Shown piece by piece: positions 1-8,281 of a DNA stretch of 64,000 nt. The translations under genes and the position numbers were made by a program. Location: positions 1 to 64,000 of the forward strand of contig NZ_JOAP01000013.1 in assembly GCF_000720475.1 (NCBI RefSeq), in the 5' to 3' direction. The DNA is from Streptomyces aureocirculatus (GTDB lineage Bacteria; Actinomycetota; Actinomycetes; Streptomycetales; Streptomycetaceae). Numbering within the stretch: position 1 is the first letter of the stretch; each line of letters begins with the position of its first letter. The notes under the pieces are model-generated. The model saw only the letters and a list, made by a program, of their open reading frames with translations, did not search any database and was not told where the DNA came from.

Positions 1-1
1 G

Positions 2-1018
2 TCGCCGGTGGAGGAGGTCCTTGCGGGGATCTTCGCGAGGGTGCTTGATGTGCCGCGGGTGGGGGTGGACGACTCCTTCTTCGATCTGGGCGGTAACTCG
101 CTGTCGGCGATGCGCGTGGTCGCAGCCGTACGGGAGTCCTTCGTCGACTCGGAGATCGGCGTACGCGCACTCCTCGAAACACCCACCGTCCGCGGTCTCA
201 GCCGACAGCTCTACAACTGGACCGAAGCGGACGAACTGCCCGAGGTCGTACGTCTGCGACAGGGCACCGGCGACCCGCTCTTCTGTGTCCACCCCGGCGG
301 CGGCGTCAGTTGGGCGTACCGCGCACTGGGGAGCGTACTGAAACGCCCGATCATCGGCATCCAGCAGACCGTCGACGACGGCGAACGGCCCCGCACCGTA
401 CGCGAGATGGCCGAGCACTACGCCGACCTCGTACAGGAGGAGCAGCCCGAGGGGCCCTACGACCTGCTCGGGTGGTCCTTCGGCGGCGTCGTCGCGCAGC
501 AGCTTGCGATCACCTTGGAGCGCAGGGGAGCCCGGGTGCGACGACTGGTGCTCCTCGACGCCGCCCACGTCCTTGAGTCCGGCGCCGCCCGCCCCGCGGA
601 CGAGGAGTTCGACGAGGTCGATGTGCTGCGGTACTTCGTCTCCAAGAACGTCGAGCTGCCCGCCCCGCCCGAACTGACCTCCCGCGAGCAGATGGTGGAG
701 TGGATCGAGAGCCGGACCACCCTCGCAGCCGCGCTCCCGCCCGCCTGGATGATCAGCCACGTCGTGCACAACCTCGGCTACAACTCGGAACTCTGGCACG
801 GCCACACACCGGACGTCTTCAACGGCGCGGCCATCGTGTTCAAGGCAGCCGATGAGCAGACCGACCCGGGCTACTCGCGCGACTGGTCACCCCTCGTCGC
901 CGGTGAGATCGCGGAGTACACCGTCGACTGCGCACACAACGACATCTTGAGCCCCGACGTACTGGACGTCTATGGCGACCAGCTCACAGCAGAACTGGAA
1001 GGACCCGTCGATGAGTAA
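2..1018 (+). CDS. NRPS C-terminal fragment: carrier protein plus thioesterase (5' end outside window)
   Basis: The reading frame is open to the left edge, so this is the 3' end of a longer nonribosomal peptide synthetase. A GTG at position 8 is in frame but lies inside a normal A-to-PCP linker, so it is not a believable start. The carrier domain has DLGGNSL, with the phosphopantetheine serine about residue 31 counted from position 8. It is followed by a type I thioesterase with the nucleophile motif GWSFGG near residue 157, a downstream acidic LLDAAH segment and a late CAHNDIL histidine. The protein therefore holds and releases the finished acyl or peptidyl chain in the cytoplasm. It overlaps the mutase gene by 8 bases (ATGAGTAA), which implies translational coupling. 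Chain length and upstream modules cannot be seen. Confidence 0.93.
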   Translation, partial: SPVEEVLAGIFARVLDVPRVGVDDSFFDLGGNSLSAMRVVAAVRESFVDSEIGVRALLETPTVRGLSRQLYNWTEADELPEVVRLRQGTGDPLFCVHPGGGVSWAYRALGSVLKRPIIGIQQTVDDGERPRTVREMAEHYADLVQEEQPEGPYDLLGWSFGGVVAQQLAITLERRGARVRRLVLLDAAHVLESGAARPADEEFDEVDVLRYFVSKNVELPAPPELTSREQMVEWIESRTTLAAALPPAWMISHVVHNLGYNSELWHGHTPDVFNGAAIVFKAADEQTDPGYSRDWSPLVAGEIAEYTVDCAHNDILSPDVLDVYGDQLTAELEGPVDE

Positions 1019-2468
1019 AGCCGGTGAGTTTCCCTACGAGGGCGGGATCCACCCCAAGGGGTACACGTCCCGACCGTGGACGATCAGGCAACTGGCGGGC
1101 CTCGGCGACGGCCTCGACACCAACAAACGGTTCCACTACCTCCTCGACCGCGGTGAGACCGGCCTCTCCCTGGCGTTCGACCTGCCGACGCAGCTCGGCC
1201 TCGACCCCGACGACCCGACCGCCGTGGGCGAGGTCGGCCGCGCCGGCGTGTCGGTGGCCACGGTCGACGACCTGGCGGCGGTGTTCGACGGAATTCCGCT
1301 GGATCAGGTGTCGGTCTCCTTCACCATCAACGCGACCGCGCCGATGATCCTCGCCCTGTGGATCGTGGTGGCGGAGGAGTCGGGCGTCGATCCCGCGCTG
1401 CTGCGCGGCACCCTGCAGAACGAGATGCTGAAGGAGCACGCGGCCCGCAAGGCGTTCGTCTTCGACCTGGACGACAGCTTCCGCTTCTCCCTGGACGTCA
1501 TCGAGTACTGCGTACGCCATCTGCCCAAGGTCAACCCCGTCTCCATCTCCGGCGGGCACGCCCGCGAAGCCGGTGCGACCCGGTCCCTCGAAGTGGCACT
1601 CGGCATCGCCGACGCCGAGCAGTACCTCCACGGCATGCTGGCACGCGGCTTCACCGTCGACGCGGTCGCACCACGGCTGAGCTTCATCTTCGGCACCCAC
1701 ATGGAACTGCTCGCCGAGGCCGCGAAGTTCCGGGTGCTGCGGCGCATGTACGCGACCCGCATGGTGGACCTCTTCGGCGCCACCGACGTGAAGTCGACCC
1801 GCATGCGCATCCAGGTCAACACCTTCGGCTCGGCACTGGCCGCCGACGAACCGCTCAACAACATCGCGCGCACCACCGTCCAGGCCATGGCCGCCGTTCT
1901 GGGCGGAGTGCAGTCGCTGCACGTCTGCGGTTTCGACGAGGCGGCCCAGACCCCCGGACAACTGTCCGCGCGCATTGCCCTGCGGGTCCAGCAGATCCTC
2001 CTGAAGGAAACCGATCTGGCCCGCCACATCGACCCCCTCGGCGGATCCGACGCGATATCCCGCATCGCCGACGAGATCGAGGCGGAAGCGGCGGGCTGGC
2101 TCGACGACATCGCTGCCCGTGGCGGGCTGCTGAGCTGTCTGCGCAGCGGCTGGCTCGAGTCGCGCATCGACGAGATGGCCTACACCGGCGTCGGACCCTC
2201 CGTCGGCGTCGACGACGCCGAGGAGTCCGAGGAAGAGGCCTGGCTCACCGAACGGCAACTGCGCTCCGGTGTCGTACCGGGGCGGCGCAGGCCCTTCCAG
2301 CGGGGGACCTGTGATGCCGAACTGCGCGCCCTGACCGACGACGTCATCTCCGGGCGCAACGTCATGGAATCCATGATCGCGGCCGCCCGGGCCCGCGCCA
2401 GCATCGGCCAGATGCAGCGCGCGGTCGCCGACGGCCTGGCCGCCGCGGCCCCCCAGCGCACGCCGTGA
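1011..2468 (+). CDS. Coenzyme B12-dependent acyl-CoA mutase, large catalytic subunit (methylmalonyl/isobutyryl-CoA mutase family)
   Basis: A 485-residue catalytic TIM-barrel subunit of the MCM/ICM/ECM family without its own B12 domain; the B12 domain is the separate gene at 7676. The start at 1011 is chosen because GGAAGGA lies just upstream and it overlaps the NRPS stop. Landmarks are RPWTIRQ (21-27), [14 protein letters not shown] (to 146) and [11 protein letters not shown] (about 178-188). Aligned by eye to methylmalonyl-CoA mutase, the Arg207 equivalent is kept (R146), the Tyr89 equivalent is Leu (L28), His244 is kept (H183) and Tyr243 is Gly (G182). Known isobutyryl-CoA mutases have Phe and Gln at the Tyr89/Arg207 positions. 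I infer a carboxyl-bearing substrate with a larger side chain, for example alkylmalonyl-CoA to alkylsuccinyl-CoA. Exact substrate unproven. Confidence 0.9.
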   Translation: MSKAGEFPYEGGIHPKGYTSRPWTIRQLAGLGDGLDTNKRFHYLLDRGETGLSLAFDLPTQLGLDPDDPTAVGEVGRAGVSVATVDDLAAVFDGIPLDQVSVSFTINATAPMILALWIVVAEESGVDPALLRGTLQNEMLKEHAARKAFVFDLDDSFRFSLDVIEYCVRHLPKVNPVSISGGHAREAGATRSLEVALGIADAEQYLHGMLARGFTVDAVAPRLSFIFGTHMELLAEAAKFRVLRRMYATRMVDLFGATDVKSTRMRIQVNTFGSALAADEPLNNIARTTVQAMAAVLGGVQSLHVCGFDEAAQTPGQLSARIALRVQQILLKETDLARHIDPLGGSDAISRIADEIEAEAAGWLDDIAARGGLLSCLRSGWLESRIDEMAYTGVGPSVGVDDAEESEEEAWLTERQLRSGVVPGRRRPFQRGTCDAELRALTDDVISGRNVMESMIAAARARASIGQMQRAVADGLAAAAPQRTP

Positions 2469-2530
2469 CCCCGAAACCCCGAATCCCTGAATTCCCGAAA
2501 CCCCGAAACCCGAGTGAAGAGCGAGCAGAG

Positions 2531-2788
2531 ATGAATCAGAAGCTGTCCGACACCATCACCGCCATCTGGGAGCGCGCCACCGGCGTGGACGGCCTCACTC
2601 CCGAGGACAACTTCTTCGACCTCGGCGGAGACTCCCTGGTGGCGGCGAAGATCCTCGCACTGGTCGATCGGGAGTACGGCCTCGAAGCCGAGATGAACCT
2701 GCTGTTCGACAATCCCACGATCGAAGAGTTCGTCGAAGCCGTCGACGAGGAGCTGGCCGCCGTGCCGCAACGGGGGGCCGGTGCATGA
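2531..2788 (+). CDS. Free-standing peptidyl/acyl carrier protein
   Basis: An 85-residue discrete carrier protein with the 4'-phosphopantetheine motif FFDLGGDSL (Ser about 35) and the usual following helix. It carries an aminoacyl or acyl thioester between the neighbouring adenylation and condensation proteins. I chose ATG 2531 because the carrier fold begins there. A GTG at 2465 overlaps the mutase stop and would add a Pro-rich leader encoded by a small CCGAAACCC-type repeat; it cannot be excluded. The stop overlaps the next gene's ATG (ATGA), so carrier and adenylation enzyme are translationally coupled and are the likely cognate pair. Confidence 0.92.
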   Translation: MNQKLSDTITAIWERATGVDGLTPEDNFFDLGGDSLVAAKILALVDREYGLEAEMNLLFDNPTIEEFVEAVDEELAAVPQRGAGA

Positions 2789-4410
2789 CCGCACAGGAAT
2801 ATCTCTCGCTGTGGGGCGGCCCGGCGGAGCCGGACTGTTTCCTCACCAGCTTCCTGCGGCACGTCGACGACGATCCGGAGCGCGTCGCGGTCGTCGACGC
2901 GGGCCGCGACTACACCTACCGGGACCTCGCGGCCTGGGCGGGGGCCTTGTCCGCCGACCTGCGCGCCGCCGGTGTGACCTCCGGGGACCGCGTCGCGGTG
3001 ACCCTGCCCCGCGGCGCGGGCGCGGTGGCCGCGCTGCTCGGCGTGATGCTCGGCGGCGCCACGTACGTACCGCTCGACCCCGAATACCCCACCGAGCGAC
3101 TTCAGTTCATGATCGACGACTGTGTGCCGCAGGCCCTCATCGCCGCTGAGCACACCGGTGTGCGGTACGACGGCCCGATGGTGCGCGTCGGCGAGGCACC
3201 CCAGGCGATCGAGTCCGCGACCGCGACCGCGACCGAGTCCGCGACCGAGTCCGCGTCCGTGGGCGTCCGCCCGGTCCCGTGCGACCCCGACCTGCCCGTC
3301 TACGTCATCTACACCTCCGGATCGACCGGCTGGCCCAAGGGTGTGGCCCTGTCCCACCGCTGCGTGGACGCGATGGTCGACTGGCAGGTGTCCCACTCGC
3401 CGCGGCCGGACCTGCGCACCGCCCAGTTCGCCCCGTTGAACTTCGACGTGTCGTTCCAGGAGATCCTCGGCACGCTGTGCGGGGGCGGCACGCTGTCGAT
3501 CATGCCGGAGGAGTTGCGCCGCGAGCCGGGGCGGCTGTTGCGCTGGCTGGCCGAGAACCGGATCGAGCGGCTGTTCGTCCCGTTCGTCGCCCTGCAGATG
3601 CTGGCTGTGACGGCACGGCCGGAAGTCCTGGAGAGGCTGCGTCTGGTCGAGGTGAACACGGCGGGGGAGCAGATCGTCTGCTCGGAGGACATCCGGTCGA
3701 TGTTCGCCGGGCTGCCCGGCTGCCGACTGGTCAACCACTACGGTCAGAGCGAGTCCGCCATGGTCAGCTCGCACGTCCTGCCCGCCGACCCGCAGTCCTG
3801 GCCGCACCTCCCGCCGATCGGTGTCCCCCTGCCCGGATGCGAGGTGCTCGTCGACCCGGAGGACCCGGACACCCCGCACATCGGTGAACTCCTCGTCGCG
3901 GGACACCCGTTGTCGGACGGCTACCTGGGGCGGCCCGAACTCACCTCCCAGCGGTACGTCACCGTCGCGCCCACACCGGCCGGGCACACCCGCGCCTTCC
4001 GCACCGGCGACCTGGTCGAACTCACCCCGGACGGCGTGCGCTTCCTGTCCCGCCTCGACGACCAGATCAAGATCCGCGGAATCCGTGTGGACCTCCTCGA
4101 AGTCGACGCGCAACTCCTCGCGGACCCGGGGGTCGCCGCCGCCGCGACGGCCATGGTGACGAGCAGGTCAGGGCACGCCAGCCTGCGCGCGGCGGTCGTA
4201 CGCCGCGCGGGCCGCACCGAACCGGCCGAGGCCGCCACGCTCGGCCGACTGCGCGAGGTGCTGCCCACGGTGTCGGTCCCGCTCTCGGTGACCGAGCTGA
4301 CCGAGCTGCCGAGAACACCCAGCGGGAAGATCGACCGTGAGGCCGTCGTGGAGCTGATATCCGACGACCTGGTCCGGCGCCGACGCCGCCGCAAGGACGG
4401 CCGCGCATGA
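2785..4410 (+). CDS. Free-standing NRPS adenylation enzyme, proline-like specificity code
   Basis: A 541-residue stand-alone adenylation enzyme. Core motifs are in order: A3 YTSGSTGWPKG near 176, A4 NFDVSFQE, A5 NHYGQSE near 317, A7 FRTGDL, A8 KIRGIRVD and A10 PSGK with the catalytic Lys near 515. The amino-binding Asp of A4 is present, so an alpha-amino acid is expected. Reading the ten-residue code by eye gives about D-V-Q-F-N-A-H-M-V-K, close to known proline codes (DVQ-x-IAHVV). Proline or a close analogue is therefore the best guess, most likely loaded onto the adjacent carrier at 2531. A Thr/Ser-rich low-complexity insert (about residues 148-162, ATATATESATESAS) precedes A3. It is coupled to both neighbours by ATGA overlaps. 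Confidence 0.9.
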   Translation: MTAQEYLSLWGGPAEPDCFLTSFLRHVDDDPERVAVVDAGRDYTYRDLAAWAGALSADLRAAGVTSGDRVAVTLPRGAGAVAALLGVMLGGATYVPLDPEYPTERLQFMIDDCVPQALIAAEHTGVRYDGPMVRVGEAPQAIESATATATESATESASVGVRPVPCDPDLPVYVIYTSGSTGWPKGVALSHRCVDAMVDWQVSHSPRPDLRTAQFAPLNFDVSFQEILGTLCGGGTLSIMPEELRREPGRLLRWLAENRIERLFVPFVALQMLAVTARPEVLERLRLVEVNTAGEQIVCSEDIRSMFAGLPGCRLVNHYGQSESAMVSSHVLPADPQSWPHLPPIGVPLPGCEVLVDPEDPDTPHIGELLVAGHPLSDGYLGRPELTSQRYVTVAPTPAGHTRAFRTGDLVELTPDGVRFLSRLDDQIKIRGIRVDLLEVDAQLLADPGVAAAATAMVTSRSGHASLRAAVVRRAGRTEPAEAATLGRLREVLPTVSVPLSVTELTELPRTPSGKIDREAVVELISDDLVRRRRRRKDGRA

Positions 4411-6311
4411 CGACGATCCTGCACGAGCGGCTCGCGGACGCGGGCCAGTACGCACTGTGGGCGGAAGCGCAGATCGATCCGGCCATCAGCGGCGGCGGAT
4501 ACTTCGTGGTCACCCTCCACGGGGCCGTCGAGGAGCGGCAGGTGGAAGCGGCGGCACGGGCCGTCCTGCACCGCCATGAGCCGCTGCGGTCGGTGCTCCG
4601 TCTCGTCGACGGCCAACTGCGCCAGTGCGTCCTCACGGCCCAGGACGCCTGTTCCTTCGACAGTGCCGAACTCCCCTGCGAGCAGGGCACCGAGAGGGAG
4701 GCCGTCCGCGCCTGGCGGGCACAGCCCGAGCAACGCCGCCACTGGGACCTGTCCACCGAGGCACCGATCCGCTTCCACCTCCTCACCCATGGCGCCGACC
4801 GCTGCTCGGTCGTGTTCGCCGCGCACCACGCGGGCTTCGACGGGCGCAGCAAGTTCGTGGTGGCCCGGGACTTCTCGCAGTACCTACGGGACATCCGGCA
4901 GGGCCGGTCGGTGGACCCGACGCCGCTGGCCGCGCCCGAAACCCCCACCGCTCCCGCCGAGGTGACCGAGGAGGCGATCGCCTTCTGGCGTGCCGCCGTC
5001 GACAGGGCCGAGCCGGTGGCCCTGCCCGAGGGAGGGCGCCTCGGGCAGCGTACGGTCACCTCCTCGCCGACCGTCGACCTGGACCCGGCCGCGGTCGCCA
5101 CCCTGCGGGAGACGGCACGGTCGATGAAGGTGAGTACCTTCACCATGCTCCTGGCGGCACTGACCCGTCAGCTCGCCGTCTACGACAACAGCACCGCGCT
5201 CCTCGCCCTGGCATCCGACGTGAGCGACGAGCACACGGGTCAGGTCGCGGGCCTCCAGATCAACGTGGTCCCCGTGGCCTTCGCCATCACCCCGCAGGCG
5301 TCGGCCGAGCAGTCGGTGGCCACCGCACGCGGAGCCCTTGCCCACCTGGCGCGCTACCGCAGGGTGCCGTTCGTCGACCTGGTCGCAGGCGTGCGGGGCA
5401 AACCGCTGGCCCGGCTCAGCACGGAACTCGGCCTCTCCTTCCCCCGGGCCCCGGCAGGTCTCGACCTCCAGATCCCAGGCCTGCGCGCCGACTGGGACTT
5501 CTTCACACCCAACACGTCCGCGACCCTGGCAAGGACGCTCCAGATCCGGGCGGACTGGCCACACTGCCGGGTACGCCTCGACTATCGCAAGGACCTCATG
5601 GGGGCGCCGGAGGCGGAGCAGCTCCTGACCGACTTCCGTACCGCCGTCTCGGACTTCGCGGCGAACCGTACGACGTCCTCGGTCACCACGGCGGTGGCGG
5701 ACCGGCCCGCCGCCACCGCCCCGGGCGGCGACCCCTACCTGTGTGCGGGAGTCGCCGCCGGGACGGTGCGGGACGAGGACCCGCCGAACCCGCCCCGCCT
5801 GCTCCCCGCGGACGGCTGCGCGTTCACGGCGCACGGCCCCTCGGGGCGCCCCCTGCCGCATGCCGTCGCGGGGGAGCTGCGGGTACGTCTCCCCGACGGG
5901 CGCGTCGTACGGACCGGGGACCGCGGCCATGTCTCCGCGGACGGCACCGTGCGGCTCCTGGGGCCGAACGACGGCCGGTGGCTGCGCACCCGCGGCCTCA
6001 TCGACGCCGCGACCGTCACCCGCGTCGCCCGGACCCACCCATGGGTCGACGAAGCGGAGGTGCGCCTGGAGCAGGCCCGCACGCGGAGCGCGGTCCTCGT
6101 CGTGACCGGCGCAGACCCCGGCGCCCCGAGCGTGCGTGAGCTCCGCGCCCACCTGCGGCAGTGGCTGCACGGCGGTGACCTCCCCGGACGCATCAGGGTC
6201 ACCCGCCGGGACCCCGGCACGGACGGCACCGAAGCAGCAAACACCACAGCGATCAGCACCACAGCGTTCAACACCCAAGAAGTCAGCACCAAGGAGGACG
6301 ACCATGGATGA
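4407..6311 (+). CDS. Free-standing NRPS condensation protein with C-terminal adenylation-domain remnant
   Basis: A 634-residue protein. The N-terminal 440 residues are a condensation domain with intact HHAGFDG (His140-Gly146, HHxxxDG), so amide-bond formation between two carrier-bound substrates is expected. The last third, about residues 488-600, resembles only the small C-terminal subdomain of an adenylation domain: GELRVRLPDG, an A7-like VRTGDRG and an A8-like LRTRGLIDAATV, with no A3-A5 core. It cannot activate a substrate on its own and may be a structural relic or docking element. The tail (residues 612-634) is a short Thr/Ser/Asn-rich repeat. Eight bases overlap the next gene. Confidence 0.88.
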   Translation: MTTILHERLADAGQYALWAEAQIDPAISGGGYFVVTLHGAVEERQVEAAARAVLHRHEPLRSVLRLVDGQLRQCVLTAQDACSFDSAELPCEQGTEREAVRAWRAQPEQRRHWDLSTEAPIRFHLLTHGADRCSVVFAAHHAGFDGRSKFVVARDFSQYLRDIRQGRSVDPTPLAAPETPTAPAEVTEEAIAFWRAAVDRAEPVALPEGGRLGQRTVTSSPTVDLDPAAVATLRETARSMKVSTFTMLLAALTRQLAVYDNSTALLALASDVSDEHTGQVAGLQINVVPVAFAITPQASAEQSVATARGALAHLARYRRVPFVDLVAGVRGKPLARLSTELGLSFPRAPAGLDLQIPGLRADWDFFTPNTSATLARTLQIRADWPHCRVRLDYRKDLMGAPEAEQLLTDFRTAVSDFAANRTTSSVTTAVADRPAATAPGGDPYLCAGVAAGTVRDEDPPNPPRLLPADGCAFTAHGPSGRPLPHAVAGELRVRLPDGRVVRTGDRGHVSADGTVRLLGPNDGRWLRTRGLIDAATVTRVARTHPWVDEAEVRLEQARTRSAVLVVTGADPGAPSVRELRAHLRQWLHGGDLPGRIRVTRRDPGTDGTEAANTTAISTTAFNTQEVSTKEDDHG

Positions 6312-7626
6312 GCTTTCGGCAGCCGTGACGGCGGGGGCCTCCGCCGATGTACTCGAACGCACTCCGGTGCCCCGCGAGTACACCGCGGCCTACCTGCGCG
6401 CCGAAGACATCGGCATCTTCGCGGGCATGGACGACAAGGACGTACGGAAGTCCATCCACATCGGAAGTGTCCCGATGCCAGAGCTCGCGCCGGACGAGGT
6501 CCTGGTGGCCGTCATGGCCGCGGCGATGAACTACAACACGATCTGGTCGGCCACTTTCGAGCCGCTGCCCACCTTCAGCTTCCTGCGTCACTACGGCAAG
6601 CAGGGCGGCTGGGCGGCACGGCACGACCAGCCGTACCACGTGCTCGGCTCGGACGCCGCGGGTGTGATCGTGCGGATCGGTGACGGCGTACGGAACTGGA
6701 AGGTCGGCGACCATGTGACCGTGGCGACGGCGCACGTCGACGACCAGGACCCGCTCACCCACCACGACGGCATGATGGGCGCCGAGCAGCGCGCGTGGGG
6801 GTTCGAGACCAACTTCGGCGGCCTCGCCGACTACGCGGTCGTCCGGGCGAGCCAACTGCTCCCCAAGGCCGCCCACCTCAGTTGGGAGGAAGCGGCCAGC
6901 AACCCCCTGTGCGCGGGGACGGCCTACCGGATGCTCGTCAGCGAGCGCGGCGCCAACATGCGCCAGGGCGACGTGGTGCTCGTCTGGGGCGCCGCGGGCG
7001 GACTCGGCGGCTACGCCGTGCAGCTCGTGCGCAACGGCGGTGGCATCCCGATCGGCATCGTCAGCTCGGACAAGAAGGCCGAGATCGCCCGCAGCCTCGG
7101 CTGCGAACTGGTGATCGACCGGCGTGAGATCGGTGAGATCTCGGCCGACCCGGACGTCACCGTGGCGACGGGCAAGCGCCTCGGCAAGATCATTCGGCGT
7201 GAGGTCGGCGAGGACCCGAACATCGTGTTCGAGCACGTCGGCCGCGACACCTTCGGCATCTCGGTGTTCGTGGCCAGGCGCGGCGGCACCGTGGTGACCT
7301 GCGGATCGAGCACGGGATACGAGCACTCCTTCGACAACCGCTATCTGTGGATGCGCCTGAAGAAGATCATCGGCAGTCACGGGGCGAACCTGTACGAGCA
7401 GTGGCAGGTGAACCGCCTCATCCAGCGCGGACGCGTGCTGCCGATGCTGTCCGAGGTGTATCCGTTCCTGGAGACGCCCGAGGCCGCACGCATGATCCAG
7501 TTGAACGAACACCTCGGCAAGGTCGGGGTGCTCTGCCTCGCGCCGGAAGCGGGTCTCGGCGTGACCGATCCCGCGCTGCGCGCGCAGATCGGCGAGGACC
7601 GGATCACACCGCTGATGACGGCATGA
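6304..7626 (+). CDS. ccr: Crotonyl-CoA carboxylase/reductase (enoyl-thioester reductive carboxylase)
   Basis: A 440-residue medium-chain dehydrogenase/reductase of the Ccr family. It uses NADPH and CO2 to turn an alpha,beta-unsaturated acyl-CoA into an alkylmalonyl-CoA (ethylmalonyl-CoA from crotonyl-CoA). Visible signatures are AAMNYNTIW, WGFETNFGG, the nucleotide-binding WGAAGGLGGYAVQL and IIGSHGAN, which keep the Asn, Phe-Glu and His positions known for CO2 binding in this family. The start at 6304 follows a perfect AAGGAGG seven bases upstream and overlaps the condensation gene. Together with the mutase subunits it completes an ethylmalonyl-CoA-type route to a branched dicarboxylyl-CoA. 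Chain-length preference for longer 2-enoyl-CoA is possible but not readable here. Confidence 0.93.
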   Translation: MDELSAAVTAGASADVLERTPVPREYTAAYLRAEDIGIFAGMDDKDVRKSIHIGSVPMPELAPDEVLVAVMAAAMNYNTIWSATFEPLPTFSFLRHYGKQGGWAARHDQPYHVLGSDAAGVIVRIGDGVRNWKVGDHVTVATAHVDDQDPLTHHDGMMGAEQRAWGFETNFGGLADYAVVRASQLLPKAAHLSWEEAASNPLCAGTAYRMLVSERGANMRQGDVVLVWGAAGGLGGYAVQLVRNGGGIPIGIVSSDKKAEIARSLGCELVIDRREIGEISADPDVTVATGKRLGKIIRREVGEDPNIVFEHVGRDTFGISVFVARRGGTVVTCGSSTGYEHSFDNRYLWMRLKKIIGSHGANLYEQWQVNRLIQRGRVLPMLSEVYPFLETPEAARMIQLNEHLGKVGVLCLAPEAGLGVTDPALRAQIGEDRITPLMTA

Positions 7627-7675
7627 CGACGCAGGACCCGATGCTGACGCGGACACAGGACAGGCCGGGGGACCG

Positions 7676-8083
7676 ATGAACCGTATCCGAGTGGTGGTCG
7701 CCAAACCGGGCCTCGACGGCCACGACCGCGGTGCGAAAGTGGTGGCGCGGGCGCTGCGCGACGCCGGTATGGAGGTCATCTACACCGGACTGCGGCAGAC
7801 GCCCGAGCAGATCGTCAGCACCACGCTCCAGGAAGGCGCCGACGCCGTCGGCCTTTCCCTGCTGTCGGGCGCCCACATGGAACTGGTGCCCCGCGTACTG
7901 AAACTGCTCGCCGACAACGACGAGGCGGACGTGCCGGTCTTCTGCGGCGGCATCATCCCGCCGGGGGACGCACGACAGCTCGTCGAGATGGGTGTGCGCA
8001 GGGTCTTCACGTCCCGCGACTCGCTCCAGGAGATCGTCGACTGGGCGCGCGCCCACCTGCGCTCACTCGACGCGATGGACTGA
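7676..8083 (+). CDS. Coenzyme B12-binding small subunit of acyl-CoA mutase
   Basis: A 135-residue Rossmann-like cobalamin-binding domain with all three family motifs: DGHDRG (Asp14-His16-Gly19, the DxHxxG lower axial ligand), GLSLLSG and GGIIPPGD. It is the partner of the catalytic subunit at 1011, as in the two-gene isobutyryl-CoA and ethylmalonyl-CoA mutases. It is the last gene of the operon; a 49-base gap separates it from ccr. Its 3' end overlaps by 21 bases the convergent end of the tail-module gene at 8063-8281. Confidence 0.95.
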   Translation: MNRIRVVVAKPGLDGHDRGAKVVARALRDAGMEVIYTGLRQTPEQIVSTTLQEGADAVGLSLLSGAHMELVPRVLKLLADNDEADVPVFCGGIIPPGDARQLVEMGVRRVFTSRDSLQEIVDWARAHLRSLDAMD

Positions 8084-8281
8084 CCCGTCCCCGTCCCCGT
8101 CCCCGTCCCCGCCGCCGTCCCTGTCCCTGTCCCCGTCCGCGCCCGCACCCTCGTCGGCCGCGTCCCCCGCAGTCCTCGCGGGGGCCGCGGCCGCACGCGT
8201 GTTGACGTACGTGGTCAACTGCCGCACCTGCCGTTCCAGGTTCTTGATGCGGTCCAGGATGTCCTCGGGAAGATTCGGCAT
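8063..8281 (-). CDS. Small acidic coiled-coil protein at the end of the tail module
   Basis: A 72-residue protein. Residues 1-30 (LPEDILDRIKNLERQVRQL) form a short amphipathic coiled coil, as in trimerisation segments of fibres and small baseplate proteins. The C-terminus is an Asp/Gly/Arg repeat (DRDRDGGGDGDGDGDG) encoded by a GACGGG-type hexanucleotide run at about 8084-8145. The start overlaps the stop of the upstream gene (TGATG). The Asp-Gly run could bind calcium, but nothing proves this. A longer open frame continues upstream in the same phase; it is antisense/out-of-frame to real tail genes and is not believed. Confidence 0.6.
   Translation of the reverse strand: MPNLPEDILDRIKNLERQVRQLTTYVNTRAAAAPARTAGDAADEGAGADGDRDRDGGGDGDGDGDGSVHRVE
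8084..8145. repeat. Hexanucleotide-type run CCCGTC/GACGGG
   Basis: Seven or more imperfect CCCGTC-like units lie just beyond the mutase stop. On the minus strand they encode the Asp-Gly tail of the 72-residue protein. Such a run is prone to slippage, so tail length may vary between strains. Confidence 0.75.

Noticed and set aside
1011..2468. Naming the mutase isobutyryl-CoA mutase
   Set aside because: The Arg207-equivalent is retained and Tyr89 is Leu, unlike the Phe/Gln pair of isobutyryl-CoA mutases.
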